Positions 34,602 to 44,086 are shown, numbered from the stretch's first letter. The stretch: DNA of 56,966 bases from IGN2 sp964639955 (GCA_964639955.1 CAZXGJ010000013.1:1-56966), one strand, 5' to 3'. Translations and numbers: made by a program. Notes: generated by a model from the letters alone, not told the origin.

Positions 34602-35780
34602 TTATTTATAATTTTTAATTATTACTGCTGAGGCTTCTCCCCCGCCAATACAAAGAGATGCCAGACCATAAGTGGAATTACGTTTTTTCATCTCGTGAAT
34701 TAACGTAACTAATATTCTTGCGCCACTTGCCCCAATAGGATGCCCTAAAGCAACTGCTCCTCCGTTAACATTCACTTTAGCAGGGTCGAGACCGAGCAGC
34801 TTATTGTTTGCCAGCGAAACAACAGCAAATGCTTCATTAATCTCAAATAAATCTATATCATTTATTTTTAAACCAGCTTTATTTAAAACTTTGTTTATTG
34901 CATCGGCTGGAGCAGTCGTAAATTCAACCGGGGCTTTTGCAGCTGATGCCTGAGCTACAATTTCAACCAATGGTTTCTGTCCTGTCTCTTTGGCTCTATC
35001 TTCACTCATAACCAATAATGCGGCAGCACCATCATTAATGCTTGACGCATTTGCCGCTGTCACAACTCCATTTTTATCGAACACAGGTTTTAAGGAAGGA
35101 ATCTTATCAAATTTTACTTTGGCAGGTTCTTCATCATCTTTTATGATTATTTCTTCTTTACCTATCCGGGATTTTACTTCAACAATTTCATCTTTAAATC
35201 TTCCGGATTTTTGAGCTTCGAGTGCTCTTTTATAAGATTCGATAGCAAAATTATCCAGTTCTTCTCTGCTAAAGTTGAAATCTTTCGCACAGGATTCAGC
35301 GCAATTACCCATATGAACGTTGTTATAAACATCCCAGAGTCCATCTTTTATTATAGAATCTAAAACCTGACCGTGTCCCAAACGGTAACCATTACGGGCT
35401 TTATCAAGCAGGTATGGGGTGTTGCTCATACTTTCCTGCCCGCCCGCAATTATAACTTCGGCATTTCCTGTTTCGATGGTCTGCTGAGCAAGCATAACAG
35501 CTTTTAAACCGCTGCCGCAAACCTTATTGATGGTCAAACATTCTGTTTTTTCCGGCAGCCCGGCAAATAATGCCGCCTGCCTTGCAGGTGCCTGACCTGT
35601 TCCTGCGGTCAGGACATTTCCCATTATTACTTCGTCAATTTGTTCGGGTTCTGTTTTAGAATCATCTAATACTCCCTTTATGGCAAAACTCCCGAGTTGA
35701 GCAGCTGTAAATGCTGAGAGTGAACCTCCAAAAGATCCGATTGCGGTTCTTTTTGCTGATGTAATTACAATTTTTTTCAT
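34602..35780 (-). CDS. Acetyl-CoA C-acetyltransferase (thiolase)
   Basis: A 392-residue thiolase that condenses two acetyl-CoA or cleaves acetoacetyl-CoA. The acyl-binding Cys88 is in NKVCGSGLKAV. The catalytic His is in NVNGGAVALGHPIGASG and the second Cys in SLCIGGGEA; all three are intact. Length and motifs fit biosynthetic thiolases (ThlA/PhaA). An AGGT-type site precedes the ATG. It is the first gene of a two-gene unit with hbd. Confidence 0.94.
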   Translation of the reverse strand: MKKIVITSAKRTAIGSFGGSLSAFTAAQLGSFAIKGVLDDSKTEPEQIDEVIMGNVLTAGTGQAPARQAALFAGLPEKTECLTINKVCGSGLKAVMLAQQTIETGNAEVIIAGGQESMSNTPYLLDKARNGYRLGHGQVLDSIIKDGLWDVYNNVHMGNCAESCAKDFNFSREELDNFAIESYKRALEAQKSGRFKDEIVEVKSRIGKEEIIIKDDEEPAKVKFDKIPSLKPVFDKNGVVTAANASSINDGAAALLVMSEDRAKETGQKPLVEIVAQASAAKAPVEFTTAPADAINKVLNKAGLKINDIDLFEINEAFAVVSLANNKLLGLDPAKVNVNGGAVALGHPIGASGARILVTLIHEMKKRNSTYGLASLCIGGGEASAVIIKNYK

Positions 35781-35865
35781 AATACCTGTAAAAAATTTTT
35801 ATTGTTTACAATTAAAATTAAGAATTTAATTGTTAAGAATCAGCTTCTAAAATTATTTGTTAAAA

Positions 35866-36984
35866 TTATTTTTTAGATGTTAAGGAAGATAGTTCGAAGA
35901 CAAGACTTGCCGTTAAAAGCGCAGGGTTAATATTATTTTTGGTTAATGCAGATAAGCGATCAAGATTTCTGGAAATAAGATTCAAATCGGCATTCGGAAA
36001 TTTAGAATTGAACTTGTCAAGAGTTTCCCGGTAATCTTTAAAGAAGAACTGGTTCAGATTGAACCGGTGTTTTTGCAAATCGACTAACCATGTCAATATC
36101 ATTTTTATAAGAGTATTAAAACCTTGGATAGTTTGTTCATCCCATAATTTATTAATTTCCTCGAATGCCGAGTTAAATTTTCTTCCGAATGCATATCTAA
36201 GTATTGAAATTGTCTTCTCTTTAAACTTAAAAATATCCATACCAATAAGTTGAAGGGCTGTTTGCACTGAACCCTCAGCAAATGGTGTAACAGCTTCGAT
36301 TACATCTTCAGATATATTAAAATATTTCTTAAGTATTTGAGCAAGGTTCTCTTCGGAAAGAGGATCAAAATTGATCTGCCAGCATCTTGAAACAATTGTA
36401 GGCCTCAACCTGAAATCCTGGGATGTGCATAAAATAAAGATACTATTTTCCGGAGGTTCTTCCAGGTTTTTCAGCAAAGCATTTTGTGCTTCTTCGTTCA
36501 TAAGGTGAGCCTGGTCTATAATGATGAACCTATTAGTTACATCACTGTAATCAAGCACTAAAAACCTTTTAATATCCCTAATACTATTAATTTTTATATT
36601 GTTGGCTTTCGGAATGCTTACTTTGTGATAAGGGTTCTTTATTTTGAGTGCTAATTGTTCCTTCAATATTTCTAATTCGTCGGCGGTTAGTTTTTCAGTA
36701 GGTGAACTGTTATCCGTTTCATTTTTTCCGCGCGGTAATGGAAATATATATTTAACAAATGGTTCAGCAAGATTTCCGATTTGCGAAATAATTTTATCTG
36801 CAGATGATTTTTTAAAAGAATAATTTACAAGACTTTTGGCGAAATTAATTGCAAGAAATTCTTTTCCTACACCATCGATACCCGAGAATAGCAATGCATG
36901 TGGTACTTTTGAAGCAGTTAAAAATCCTTCAAGAATTTCTTTTGCTTTTTGCTGTCCCGGGATTTCATCGAAAAAGGGGTTCAT
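35866..36984 (-). CDS. holB: DNA polymerase III delta' subunit (clamp loader)
   Basis: The 372-residue AAA+ protein has the Walker A-like GIDGVGKEF (35-43) and Walker B-like IIDQAHLM, followed by NALLKNLEEPPENSIFIL and the SRC sensor in PTIVSRCWQINF. The C-terminal collar domain is divergent. Some insertion residues around 75-125 are rich in charged amino acids. I see no four-cysteine zinc module, which many delta'/gamma subunits have. It is separated from thl by 85 bp and follows the DUF2795 gene by 24 bp. Confidence 0.85.
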   Translation of the reverse strand: MNPFFDEIPGQQKAKEILEGFLTASKVPHALLFSGIDGVGKEFLAINFAKSLVNYSFKKSSADKIISQIGNLAEPFVKYIFPLPRGKNETDNSSPTEKLTADELEILKEQLALKIKNPYHKVSIPKANNIKINSIRDIKRFLVLDYSDVTNRFIIIDQAHLMNEEAQNALLKNLEEPPENSIFILCTSQDFRLRPTIVSRCWQINFDPLSEENLAQILKKYFNISEDVIEAVTPFAEGSVQTALQLIGMDIFKFKEKTISILRYAFGRKFNSAFEEINKLWDEQTIQGFNTLIKMILTWLVDLQKHRFNLNQFFFKDYRETLDKFNSKFPNADLNLISRNLDRLSALTKNNINPALLTASLVFELSSLTSKK

Positions 36985-37008
36985 GAATTGGGAAAGTGAT
37001 CGGTGAAA

Positions 37009-37230
37009 TCAAAATTCGTCTTCGTTATAAAAGAAGTCTTCGTCAGATGGGTAATCAGGCCAAATATCTTCAATAGACTCGTAAGGTTCATCTGAATCTT
37101 CCAGTTCTTTTAGATTTTCAATGACCTCGTAGGGGGCACCAATCCTGTCAGCATATTCAATTAGTTCTTCTTTTGTTGCCGGCCATGGTGCATCATCCAA
37201 ATAAGCGGCTAATTCAACAGTCCATATCAT
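37009..37230 (-). CDS. DUF2795 small acidic protein
   Basis: A 73-residue protein with MIWTVELAAYLDDAPWPATK and KEELIEYADRIGAPYEVIENL, the DUF2795 pattern, and a very acidic C-terminus (DYPSDEDFFYNEDEF). The family is widespread and its function is not established. The ATG is clear and it lies 5 bp after the M23 peptidase stop, before holB. Probably part of one transcript with them. Confidence 0.8.
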   Translation of the reverse strand: MIWTVELAAYLDDAPWPATKEELIEYADRIGAPYEVIENLKELEDSDEPYESIEDIWPDYPSDEDFFYNEDEF

Positions 37231-37235
37231 ATTAC

Positions 37236-38174
37236 TTACTCAGATGGAGATGTTTTTACAGTTAAAGTTTCAAAATAATTTAAGTCATCAAAAAAGAAAT
37301 CAACAGGATTTAGAGACTGACCATTGTGGTGAACTTCGTAATGAAGGTGCGGACCGGAAGATAGACCCGAATTGCCCGACTTGGCTATTATATCTCCTCT
37401 TTTAACGGATTGACCCTGCTTTACAAAAGCCGAGGATAAATGAGCAAAGATAGTTTTATAACCAAAGCCATGATCGATTTCTATGACCAAACCAAAGCCG
37501 CTTCTTCTTTCCAGGCTTATCACTTTGCCATTGCCAGGTGCATATACCGGAGTACCGTAATTGTTGTTAATATCCAGGCCGTTATGAAATTTTTTAATAC
37601 CCAGTATTGGATGCACTCGCATCCCGAATCCATTAATCGAATAGTTTCCGTGAGTAGGTTTAATGGCAGGGATACATTTAAATAATTCTTCATTTAAATC
37701 CATCTTTTCTTTTATTCTGCTGAATTGATACTTTTCAAAATTGAATTTTCTAATCATCTCATCAACAGTTTCAAGTGCTTCATTAAGTTCCGAGTCAGTA
37801 ATAAATGAATTATTAAATAAAGATTCATCGCTGCCTCCAATACCGAGAAGCTTTACATCATCAGATATTGGCTCGAGATTGGCTGCAACTCTAAGCTCAG
37901 AATTTAAAAACGAAAGGCTGTCAATTCGGGTATGCAGATTCTTATATAAATGGGTAATTTCTTTCAGTTTATTTTTTAATTCATCGTTTTCTGATTTAAG
38001 AGCAGCACTTGTAAGATTAGTATCAAAGTACTTACCTATAAAAAAGTAAGCAATAACGAATAATGAAGTCAAAACAAAAGTAGCCCCTGAAAGAACTGCA
38101 ATTGCTTTGGCTTTGAAGTTCTTAATTTCAATAAATTTAAGGCTGGATTTCGAAAAGTAGAAATATTTTTTCAT
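37236..38174 (-). CDS. M23 family metallopeptidase, membrane-anchored
   Basis: I start at the ATG at 38174, not the TTG five codons earlier. A TM helix (about 24-50) is followed by a coiled coil (about 55-95), then the LytM/M23 domain at about 195-300. Zinc ligands are visible in HNGLDINNNYG (HxxxD) and GPHLHYEVHHNG (HxH), so the enzyme looks active rather than a degenerate EnvC/NlpD-type. Such enzymes cut peptidoglycan cross-bridges in the periplasm. Its position beside holB and hprK gives no clear partner. Confidence 0.9.
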   Translation of the reverse strand: MKKYFYFSKSSLKFIEIKNFKAKAIAVLSGATFVLTSLFVIAYFFIGKYFDTNLTSAALKSENDELKNKLKEITHLYKNLHTRIDSLSFLNSELRVAANLEPISDDVKLLGIGGSDESLFNNSFITDSELNEALETVDEMIRKFNFEKYQFSRIKEKMDLNEELFKCIPAIKPTHGNYSINGFGMRVHPILGIKKFHNGLDINNNYGTPVYAPGNGKVISLERRSGFGLVIEIDHGFGYKTIFAHLSSAFVKQGQSVKRGDIIAKSGNSGLSSGPHLHYEVHHNGQSLNPVDFFFDDLNYFETLTVKTSPSE

Positions 38175-38232
38175 ACCACAACGCCGCAAAATTAACTAAA
38201 TACTTCTCTCCAGTCAAGCAAAATTAGCTCAA

Positions 38233-39246
38233 TTATTCAAAGTCATGTTCAAAATAGTCAGTTGATCTTTGGGTGTTTGAATTTTTATCCTTAATGCGCT
38301 CTGAAAGCCTGTTTTGGAAGATTTTTGCAGCATCATAGCCATAATGTTTTGAGAGGTAATTGAGTGCTATAACTTCCGAAATAACAGTAATATTTTTACC
38401 TGGAATGATCGGCAGTTTAATATAGGGTATTTCAACTTCGGAAATGACAACAGTGTATTCATCCAATCCTGTGCGTGTATATTCTTCGCTGTCTTTCCAG
38501 ACCTCAAGCTCAACAACTATTTCAAGCCGTTTTTGAAATCTTATTGCCCGGATACCAAAAATGCTCTGAACATCAATTATACCAAGACCTCTTATTTCCA
38601 TAAAGTGTTTTCCAAGTTCAGTTCCGGAACCCATTAGAATTCCTTCGCCCTTTTTTGTAAGTATAATTACATCGTCAGCTACTAATCTGTGTCCTCGTTC
38701 AACCAGATCAAGCGCAACTTCACTTTTTCCAATCCCGGATTTACCTACAAAACAAATCCCTACGCCGTAAACGTCAATAAAGGAACCGTGGATAGTAACA
38801 CGCTGTGCAAATTGGTCATCAAGAAAATCACTCATCAGGTAAACGAGCTTGGTAGTTGAATAGGGAGAGCCCATAATTGGCACTCTGTATTTCTCTGCAA
38901 GTTCAATTAAATTTACAGAAGGCTGTATGTTATTGGTAAGTATTATACAGGGAATTTCAAACTTGAATATAGTTTCCAATGAATTTGACTGATCTTTATC
39001 TGGAAGTTTATTGAGGTATGAATTCTCGGTATTGCCAAATACCTGTATACGCTTGAAAGAAAACAGATCTACAAATCCGGCAAGTGCCAGACCCGGTCTG
39101 TGTAAATTCGGATCTGTTATTTTTTTATTTAGGTCGGCATTTTGTGAAAATAAAGTTAGCTTGCCAATCCGTTTTGCATGCTTGTAAAAAAAATCTACAG
39201 TTATGAATTCGTTTCTCGAGATTGATTTTTTATCTATGTCGATCAT
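38233..39246 (-). CDS. hprK: HPr kinase/phosphorylase
   Basis: HprK phosphorylates or dephosphorylates Ser46 of HPr. The 337-residue protein has an N-terminal regulatory domain and the P-loop kinase domain with VGKSGIGKSEVALDLVERGH, LVADDVI and the signature EIRGLGIIDVQSIFGIRAIR. No HPr or PTS enzyme gene is present in the window. It overlaps hpf by 4 bp, so the two are translationally coupled. In organisms lacking a sugar PTS it may signal carbon or energy status through HPr-like proteins. Confidence 0.95.
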   Translation of the reverse strand: MIDIDKKSISRNEFITVDFFYKHAKRIGKLTLFSQNADLNKKITDPNLHRPGLALAGFVDLFSFKRIQVFGNTENSYLNKLPDKDQSNSLETIFKFEIPCIILTNNIQPSVNLIELAEKYRVPIMGSPYSTTKLVYLMSDFLDDQFAQRVTIHGSFIDVYGVGICFVGKSGIGKSEVALDLVERGHRLVADDVIILTKKGEGILMGSGTELGKHFMEIRGLGIIDVQSIFGIRAIRFQKRLEIVVELEVWKDSEEYTRTGLDEYTVVISEVEIPYIKLPIIPGKNITVISEVIALNYLSKHYGYDAAKIFQNRLSERIKDKNSNTQRSTDYFEHDFE

Positions 39247-39545
39247 TTTAACCTTTTATTTCTTTTGGATTTTAAAGTTTTTAGCTGCCTTATAAGTTTT
39301 TCTACAGCGGAGCTAACTGATTTTTCAAAGTCGTTTGATTTCTGAGTTGCAAAGAATGTTCGCCCTGGTATGTGCAGAGTTATCTCGGCAATTTTAAGGC
39401 TGTCTCTGGAGTTCTGGTAACTCAGTACAACATCAACATCAAGAATACTATCATTATATTTATCCAACGTCTGAACTTCAGCATTAACAAAATCTTTAAG
39501 TGTTTCCCTCGCTTTGAACTTACGCGCTGTTATTGTTACGTTCAT
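39243..39545 (-). CDS. hpf: Ribosome hibernation-promoting factor, short HPF/YfiA type
   Basis: I start at the ATG at 39545, which follows a textbook GGAGGAA site; the upstream TTG at 39557 lies inside that site. The roughly 100-residue protein is the single-domain short HPF: MNVTITARKFKARETLKDFV and a middle IAEITLHIPGRTFFATQKS, with a basic C-terminal tail. It blocks the ribosomal decoding region in stationary phase. The long C-terminal dimerisation domain is absent. The gene overlaps hprK by 4 bp and lies 12 bp after xerC. Confidence 0.93.
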   Translation of the reverse strand: MNVTITARKFKARETLKDFVNAEVQTLDKYNDSILDVDVVLSYQNSRDSLKIAEITLHIPGRTFFATQKSNDFEKSVSSAVEKLIRQLKTLKSKRNKRLK

Positions 39546-39557
39546 TGTTTCCTCCAA

Positions 39558-40439
39558 TTAAGATTTAGGATGTGATTTTTTATACGCCGATTTTAATCGT
39601 TCTATGCTAACATGAGTATAAACCTGTGTTGTTCTTAAATTTTTATGACCAAGAATTTCCTTAACTGCCATCAGGTCAGCTCCCCTATCCAGCATGTGTG
39701 TGGCAGAACTGTGCCTTAATATGTGCGGGCTGCATTTTTTAAGATCTGTTGCTTCCTTCAAGTACTTTTTAACTATCCGGTATACATAATCAGGGTAAAG
39801 TTTTATGTCCTTGCGTGTCCGGATTAAAGGTGAATTAGAATTTTTCGGTGGATAAATGCTTAAATATTTTTCGATAATGCTTCTAGATTTTTTACCTACG
39901 GGAACGATTCTTACTTTGGATCCTTTTCCGAAAACGCGGAGATTGTTTTTTTCGAGGTCAAGATCCTTTAAGGTCAGGTTGCACAATTCAGAAACACGAA
40001 GTGAGCTGCCGTAAAGAATTTCGAAAATAACCATAACCAGATATGGAGTTCTGTCATTTTGCAAAGACAATTCGTAAATCTTAAGAATATCATTCTGTGC
40101 TGCAATCTCAGGTAATTTTGTTGGTGCTTTTGGGTTCCGAAGAGAAATTGCAGGATTGTGTTTGATTATTCCTTCATTATAAGCAAACTTAAAGAGACTT
40201 CTTAACGCCGATAGTTTTCTTATAAGTGTTAACTTGCTTACTTTTTTTTCATTAGTTTGTCTTAAGTACGAAAGCAAAAACCTGTCTGAGATTGATGTCA
40301 ATTCGTTTTTATCGAAACTCCGGCAATATTGGTTAAAATCCTCCAGATCAGTCTTGTAAGCACGTACCGTATTTGGTGAATATCTTTTTACATCTCTGAA
40401 GTAATCAATAAACAGACTGATAATATTTTCAATTTTCAT
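39558..40439 (-). CDS. xerC: Tyrosine recombinase XerC/XerD
   Basis: A 293-residue tyrosine recombinase that resolves chromosome dimers at dif. The SAM-like core-binding domain occupies 1-90. Catalytic residues are all present: Arg148, Lys172, His239, Arg242, His265 and Tyr274 (in NLRTTQVYTH). Placement beside hpf is the arrangement I recall for Bacteroidota xerC, hence the symbol, but XerC and XerD cannot be told apart with certainty here. I did not recognise a dif site in the window. Confidence 0.9.
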   Translation of the reverse strand: MKIENIISLFIDYFRDVKRYSPNTVRAYKTDLEDFNQYCRSFDKNELTSISDRFLLSYLRQTNEKKVSKLTLIRKLSALRSLFKFAYNEGIIKHNPAISLRNPKAPTKLPEIAAQNDILKIYELSLQNDRTPYLVMVIFEILYGSSLRVSELCNLTLKDLDLEKNNLRVFGKGSKVRIVPVGKKSRSIIEKYLSIYPPKNSNSPLIRTRKDIKLYPDYVYRIVKKYLKEATDLKKCSPHILRHSSATHMLDRGADLMAVKEILGHKNLRTTQVYTHVSIERLKSAYKKSHPKS

Positions 40440-40620
40440 TTGTATCCGGAATTTAACTTTGGGTATGCTTTAAGAGTTTAATATGAATGGCGCAACACTT
40501 ATCCCTTCGCTCAATTATACATCGATACATTTGCTTCACCTTAATAATGAAATTAGAACTTAACTAAAACACAAATTGTATCAGCCAGTAAAATTTTGCC
40601 ATCAATACACATAGTATATC

Positions 40621-41055
40621 TTATCTACCTGCGAATAAAACAAATTTATTCTTATTAAGCAACTCTTTTTCAAATTCTTTCATCAAAATCCGGTCTTTTT
40701 TTCTTCTGTCATCATAACCCAGTATATGCAGTATACCATGAATAATAAGCCTTGAAATTTCGCTTGAATAAGTAACTTTGAATCTGGCGGCATTAGCTTT
40801 TGCATCGTCGACCGAGACCAGGATTTCACCATCAATACTTTTTTCGTAAGAATAATTAAATGTAACTACATCTGTTCTATAGTTATGCTTTAAATATTTG
40901 CGGTTTATTTCGAGGAGTTCACCGGAAGAAATGAAATTGATATATAAAGCTGAAATGTTAAAATTTAAATGCTTTTTCAGGGATGCAACAAGATTATGCA
41001 CTTCGCGCTTTTTTATAGATGGATCAATTGAGCAGACGTGTAAGTTCTTAACCAA
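40621..41055 (-). CDS. ybeY: Endoribonuclease YbeY (rRNA maturation/quality control)
   Basis: The 144-residue protein has the YbeY motif HGILHILGYDD, with metal ligands His106 and His110. The third ligand position, usually His, is Asp116 here; I recall the same replacement in other Bacteroidota YbeY proteins, so it may be normal for the lineage. The start codon appears to be TTG at 41055, after an AAAGAGA site, as no ATG fits. YbeY processes 16S rRNA 3' ends and helps in ribosome quality control. Confidence 0.88.
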   Translation of the reverse strand: MVKNLHVCSIDPSIKKREVHNLVASLKKHLNFNISALYINFISSGELLEINRKYLKHNYRTDVVTFNYSYEKSIDGEILVSVDDAKANAARFKVTYSSEISRLIIHGILHILGYDDRRKKDRILMKEFEKELLNKNKFVLFAGR

Positions 41056-41093
41056 TAGTCTCTTTTTTATTGTTTTGCGATGAATCCGGTTAC

Positions 41094-41678
41094 TTAAAAT
41101 TTCCCTGATTTGATAAGTGAATTAACAGTTATTCGGCTATACTCTTTATACCTTAAAGCACTATCGGCAATTTCCCTGATTTCATTTTCTTTTAAATCGC
41201 GGATTATTTTGGCCGGAACGCCGGCTGCAAGTTTTCCGGTTGGCACAGTGAAATTTTGTTTTACAACGGAACCTGCAGCTACCATTGAATTTGATTGAAT
41301 TACTGCACCATCAAGCACAACGGCTCCGATCCCCACGAGGCATTGGTCCATCAAAGTGCAGCCATGCAGCGATACTGAGTGACCAATTGTAACCTTGTTT
41401 CCAATGTTAAGCGGAAATTTACCGTTGGTTACATGCAGCATAGAGCAATCCTGAACATTTGTAAGTTCACCGATTTTAACATAGTGTACGTCACCTCTTA
41501 CAACACAGTTATACCAGATACTTGATCCGTTACCGATTTTTACATTCCCTATTATTTTTACACCGGGTGCAAGAAAAACTTCCTTGCCTATTTCCGGGAA
41601 AAAATCGAGATACGGATATAAATATTTATCGATGTTCAGTCTGTATACTTCGGAGGATTCCAACCTTCTTTTTTCCAT
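41094..41678 (-). CDS. Gamma-class carbonic anhydrase-like protein (left-handed beta-helix)
   Basis: The 194-residue protein consists of hexapeptide repeats forming a left-handed beta-helix (about 35-165). The three zinc-binding histidines of the gamma class are visible in SMLHVTNG and IGHSVSLHG. It may be an active carbonic anhydrase or a PaaY/YrdA-like relative; sequence does not decide. The only possible ATG at 41678 makes a 43-bp overlap with the DUF3108 gene upstream. It ends 38 bp before ybeY. Confidence 0.85.
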   Translation of the reverse strand: MEKRRLESSEVYRLNIDKYLYPYLDFFPEIGKEVFLAPGVKIIGNVKIGNGSSIWYNCVVRGDVHYVKIGELTNVQDCSMLHVTNGKFPLNIGNKVTIGHSVSLHGCTLMDQCLVGIGAVVLDGAVIQSNSMVAAGSVVKQNFTVPTGKLAAGVPAKIIRDLKENEIREIADSALRYKEYSRITVNSLIKSGKF

Positions 41679-42457
41679 TTAATTAATTCCAGGGTAATAC
41701 TTCCAATAATTACATTCATTTTTGCAAGAACAGGGACAGCTTTTTCATCGTTGGTAAACCAGCCTTCAAAATGACCTGTTAAACCATAAACACTTACAAA
41801 ATCTGTTTTACCATCTATTCTTTTGCAATCTATTTCATAATCAACAGCGTCAATCTCAACCGGTACATTTTCTTTATAAATATTAATGGTAGTTGTTTCT
41901 TCTTTTTCATTAACAAAGCAAGGGATATTAATTGTTCCCTTATTATTTAACAGACTTCGGGTATAATAAAGAATAGAAAGACCATCCTGAAAATGGTTAT
42001 TGACTAAAGCTGTTGAATCGAATCGTATTCTACCTGTATTATAATTTCCTTTTTGAATAGCAATAACTGAATCGCTTCTGAAAATATATTTGACAAAGTT
42101 TGTGTCTTCTTCAAGCATCAGACCTAAAAATTTAACAGGCAGGAATCGATCATTAATATAGCTGTAATAAATTTGGTGCAGGCTTATGAATGGCAGATCC
42201 TCATATGAATCCATATAAGCAATCGTTTCGGTAACCGGTGTACCTTCAATCATAGTTTTTTTGGTTATCTTAAATTTTACTTCGCCAAGGTTAAAGAAAG
42301 CATATTTTACAATGTAAGTTAACTCTTCGCCAATGTCCAGAGAGTAATCATCAGTTAGGATTTGTGAATTTATATTACTTTGAGAATAAGGATGATTGAA
42401 TGCTACGATCCACAATAAACAAAAGGCGGATAATTTTTTTATTAATTGGTTTATCAC
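41636..42457 (-). CDS. DUF3108-family secreted protein
   Basis: The start is a GTG at 42457 that overlaps the ctpA stop (GTGA). A signal peptide ends near HPYSQ. The remaining 245 or so residues are beta-rich with GEELTYIVKYAFFNLGEVKF and a C-terminal GHFEGWFTNDEKAVPVLAKM, the DUF3108 pattern. Function is not established; the family is found in the cell envelope. It overlaps the following carbonic anhydrase gene by 43 bp. Confidence 0.82.
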   Translation of the reverse strand: MINQLIKKLSAFCLLWIVAFNHPYSQSNINSQILTDDYSLDIGEELTYIVKYAFFNLGEVKFKITKKTMIEGTPVTETIAYMDSYEDLPFISLHQIYYSYINDRFLPVKFLGLMLEEDTNFVKYIFRSDSVIAIQKGNYNTGRIRFDSTALVNNHFQDGLSILYYTRSLLNNKGTINIPCFVNEKEETTTINIYKENVPVEIDAVDYEIDCKRIDGKTDFVSVYGLTGHFEGWFTNDEKAVPVLAKMNVIIGSITLELIKWKKEGWNPPKYTD

Positions 42458-44061
42458 TTTAGATTAGCAAGTTCTTTTGCTTCGTCGAATAAATTAAGTG
42501 CCTCTTTAAGTTGATTATCTACAGATAAAATTACAGTATACCAGCCTTCATTTTTCCAGTAATTACGTGCAAGCTGTGCTTTAAGTCTTGCTGCAATATA
42601 TTCCAAATCGGTTCTAAAATCTGCGTAATTAAATATAACCCCCTTAGATTGGGCAAATGCTGCAAATTTTGATAACTCACTTTCTGAAAAATAAAAATCG
42701 CTGTTAAACTTCTTAAGATCATTTCCATAAATGTTGATTAAACTACTGCCCTGAGACCCGATAAAGTTGAGTGTATACTGATAAAAAATATTATTTCTTA
42801 GCAATTCACTTGTATAATCGGATAACGATTCTGTTTTTATTATAAAGTCAGGTGTAATTCCTCCACCACCAAAGACATTTCTTCCGCCTTCGGTCTTATA
42901 GATGACCTTAGTGCTGTCTTTCTCCACCTCATGGTTAATATTTTGAGCATCGTTTTCATTATCAGTAATACCGTTATAGTATTCTTCAAGATTTTTTTTA
43001 TTCTTATAATCCCTTTGTATCAATCTTCCCGAAGGGGTATAGTACTCTGAAATGGTTAATCTGATTGCGGAATTATCTGAAAGAGTAAATTGTCTTTGCA
43101 CAAGTCCTTTACCAAAAGAAGTTTCACCAACAATCAGCCCGCGGTCCCAGTCCTGCACAGCACCCGCAACTATTTCACTTGCACTGGCACTGCCATGATT
43201 TATGAGAATAATCAGGGGGATAGATTCATAAGCTGACGGAACGGAAGCAAAAAATTCTTCATTTGTATCTTCCCTTCTACCCTTAGTGTAAACAATTTTT
43301 TTCTTTCCATCTATAAACAGGTCTGCAATATCAACTGCCTGGCTCAGGTAACCGCCCGGATTTCCTCTTAAATCCAGAATCAACTGTTTCATCCCGGATT
43401 CTTTTAATTCTATAAGTGCAGCTTGTAATTCATCCAAAGTATTTTCGGCAAACCTGGAAACGCTAACATATCCTGTTTTTTCGTCAAGCATAAGTTTTAC
43501 ATCAACAGAGTAAATAGGGATTTTGTCCCGGATTATTTCATACTCAATTAGATTTTGAACTCCCGATCTAAATACAGAAATTTTCACTTTTGTGCCTGCT
43601 TTGCCTCTGAGCTTCTGTCTTACTTCTTCATTAGTAATTCCAATACAGTACTCATCTTCAATTTTCAATATCCTGTCTCCCGGTAAAATTCCGAGCGATT
43701 CACTCGGACCACCGGAAATTGGTGCAACAACCGTAAGAGTATCGTTAACTACCTGGAATTCTATACCGATTCCCTCGAAGTCACCGCGGAAAGATTCTTC
43801 AATTGATGTAAAATCATCGGAGGGTATATAAAACGAATGGGGATCTAATTCATCCATTATACCATTAATTGCCGCATCAACCAGTCTGAGTGTGTCAACA
43901 TCTTCCAGATAATATTTCTTAGTGTAAGACAGAACATCGTTAAGCTTTTGCAAATCATCCTGCATCTTATCGCCTGAAAGAATTTTTTCAAGCTGTATAC
44001 CAAGCACTATGCCTGCCGTAAATAAAATAATCAGCAAAGGAATTTTTATTTTATTATCCAT
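42454..44061 (-). CDS. ctpA: C-terminal processing protease, S41 family
   Basis: The 535-residue protease has an N-terminal signal/anchor helix (about 4-25). A PDZ domain follows (about 90-180, GIGIEFQVVNDTLTV to GDRILKIEDE), then the S41 domain with substrate-binding DLRGNPGGYL, the nucleophile Ser in GSASASE and the Lys in GETSFGKG. It acts in the periplasm on C-termini of envelope proteins. The 86-bp space upstream contains a perfect inverted repeat, listed separately. It overlaps the DUF3108 gene by 4 bp. Confidence 0.94.
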   Translation of the reverse strand: MDNKIKIPLLIILFTAGIVLGIQLEKILSGDKMQDDLQKLNDVLSYTKKYYLEDVDTLRLVDAAINGIMDELDPHSFYIPSDDFTSIEESFRGDFEGIGIEFQVVNDTLTVVAPISGGPSESLGILPGDRILKIEDEYCIGITNEEVRQKLRGKAGTKVKISVFRSGVQNLIEYEIIRDKIPIYSVDVKLMLDEKTGYVSVSRFAENTLDELQAALIELKESGMKQLILDLRGNPGGYLSQAVDIADLFIDGKKKIVYTKGRREDTNEEFFASVPSAYESIPLIILINHGSASASEIVAGAVQDWDRGLIVGETSFGKGLVQRQFTLSDNSAIRLTISEYYTPSGRLIQRDYKNKKNLEEYYNGITDNENDAQNINHEVEKDSTKVIYKTEGGRNVFGGGGITPDFIIKTESLSDYTSELLRNNIFYQYTLNFIGSQGSSLINIYGNDLKKFNSDFYFSESELSKFAAFAQSKGVIFNYADFRTDLEYIAARLKAQLARNYWKNEGWYTVILSVDNQLKEALNLFDEAKELANLK

Positions 44062-44086
44062 TCAAACTCCGGGTTAAATTCATAAT

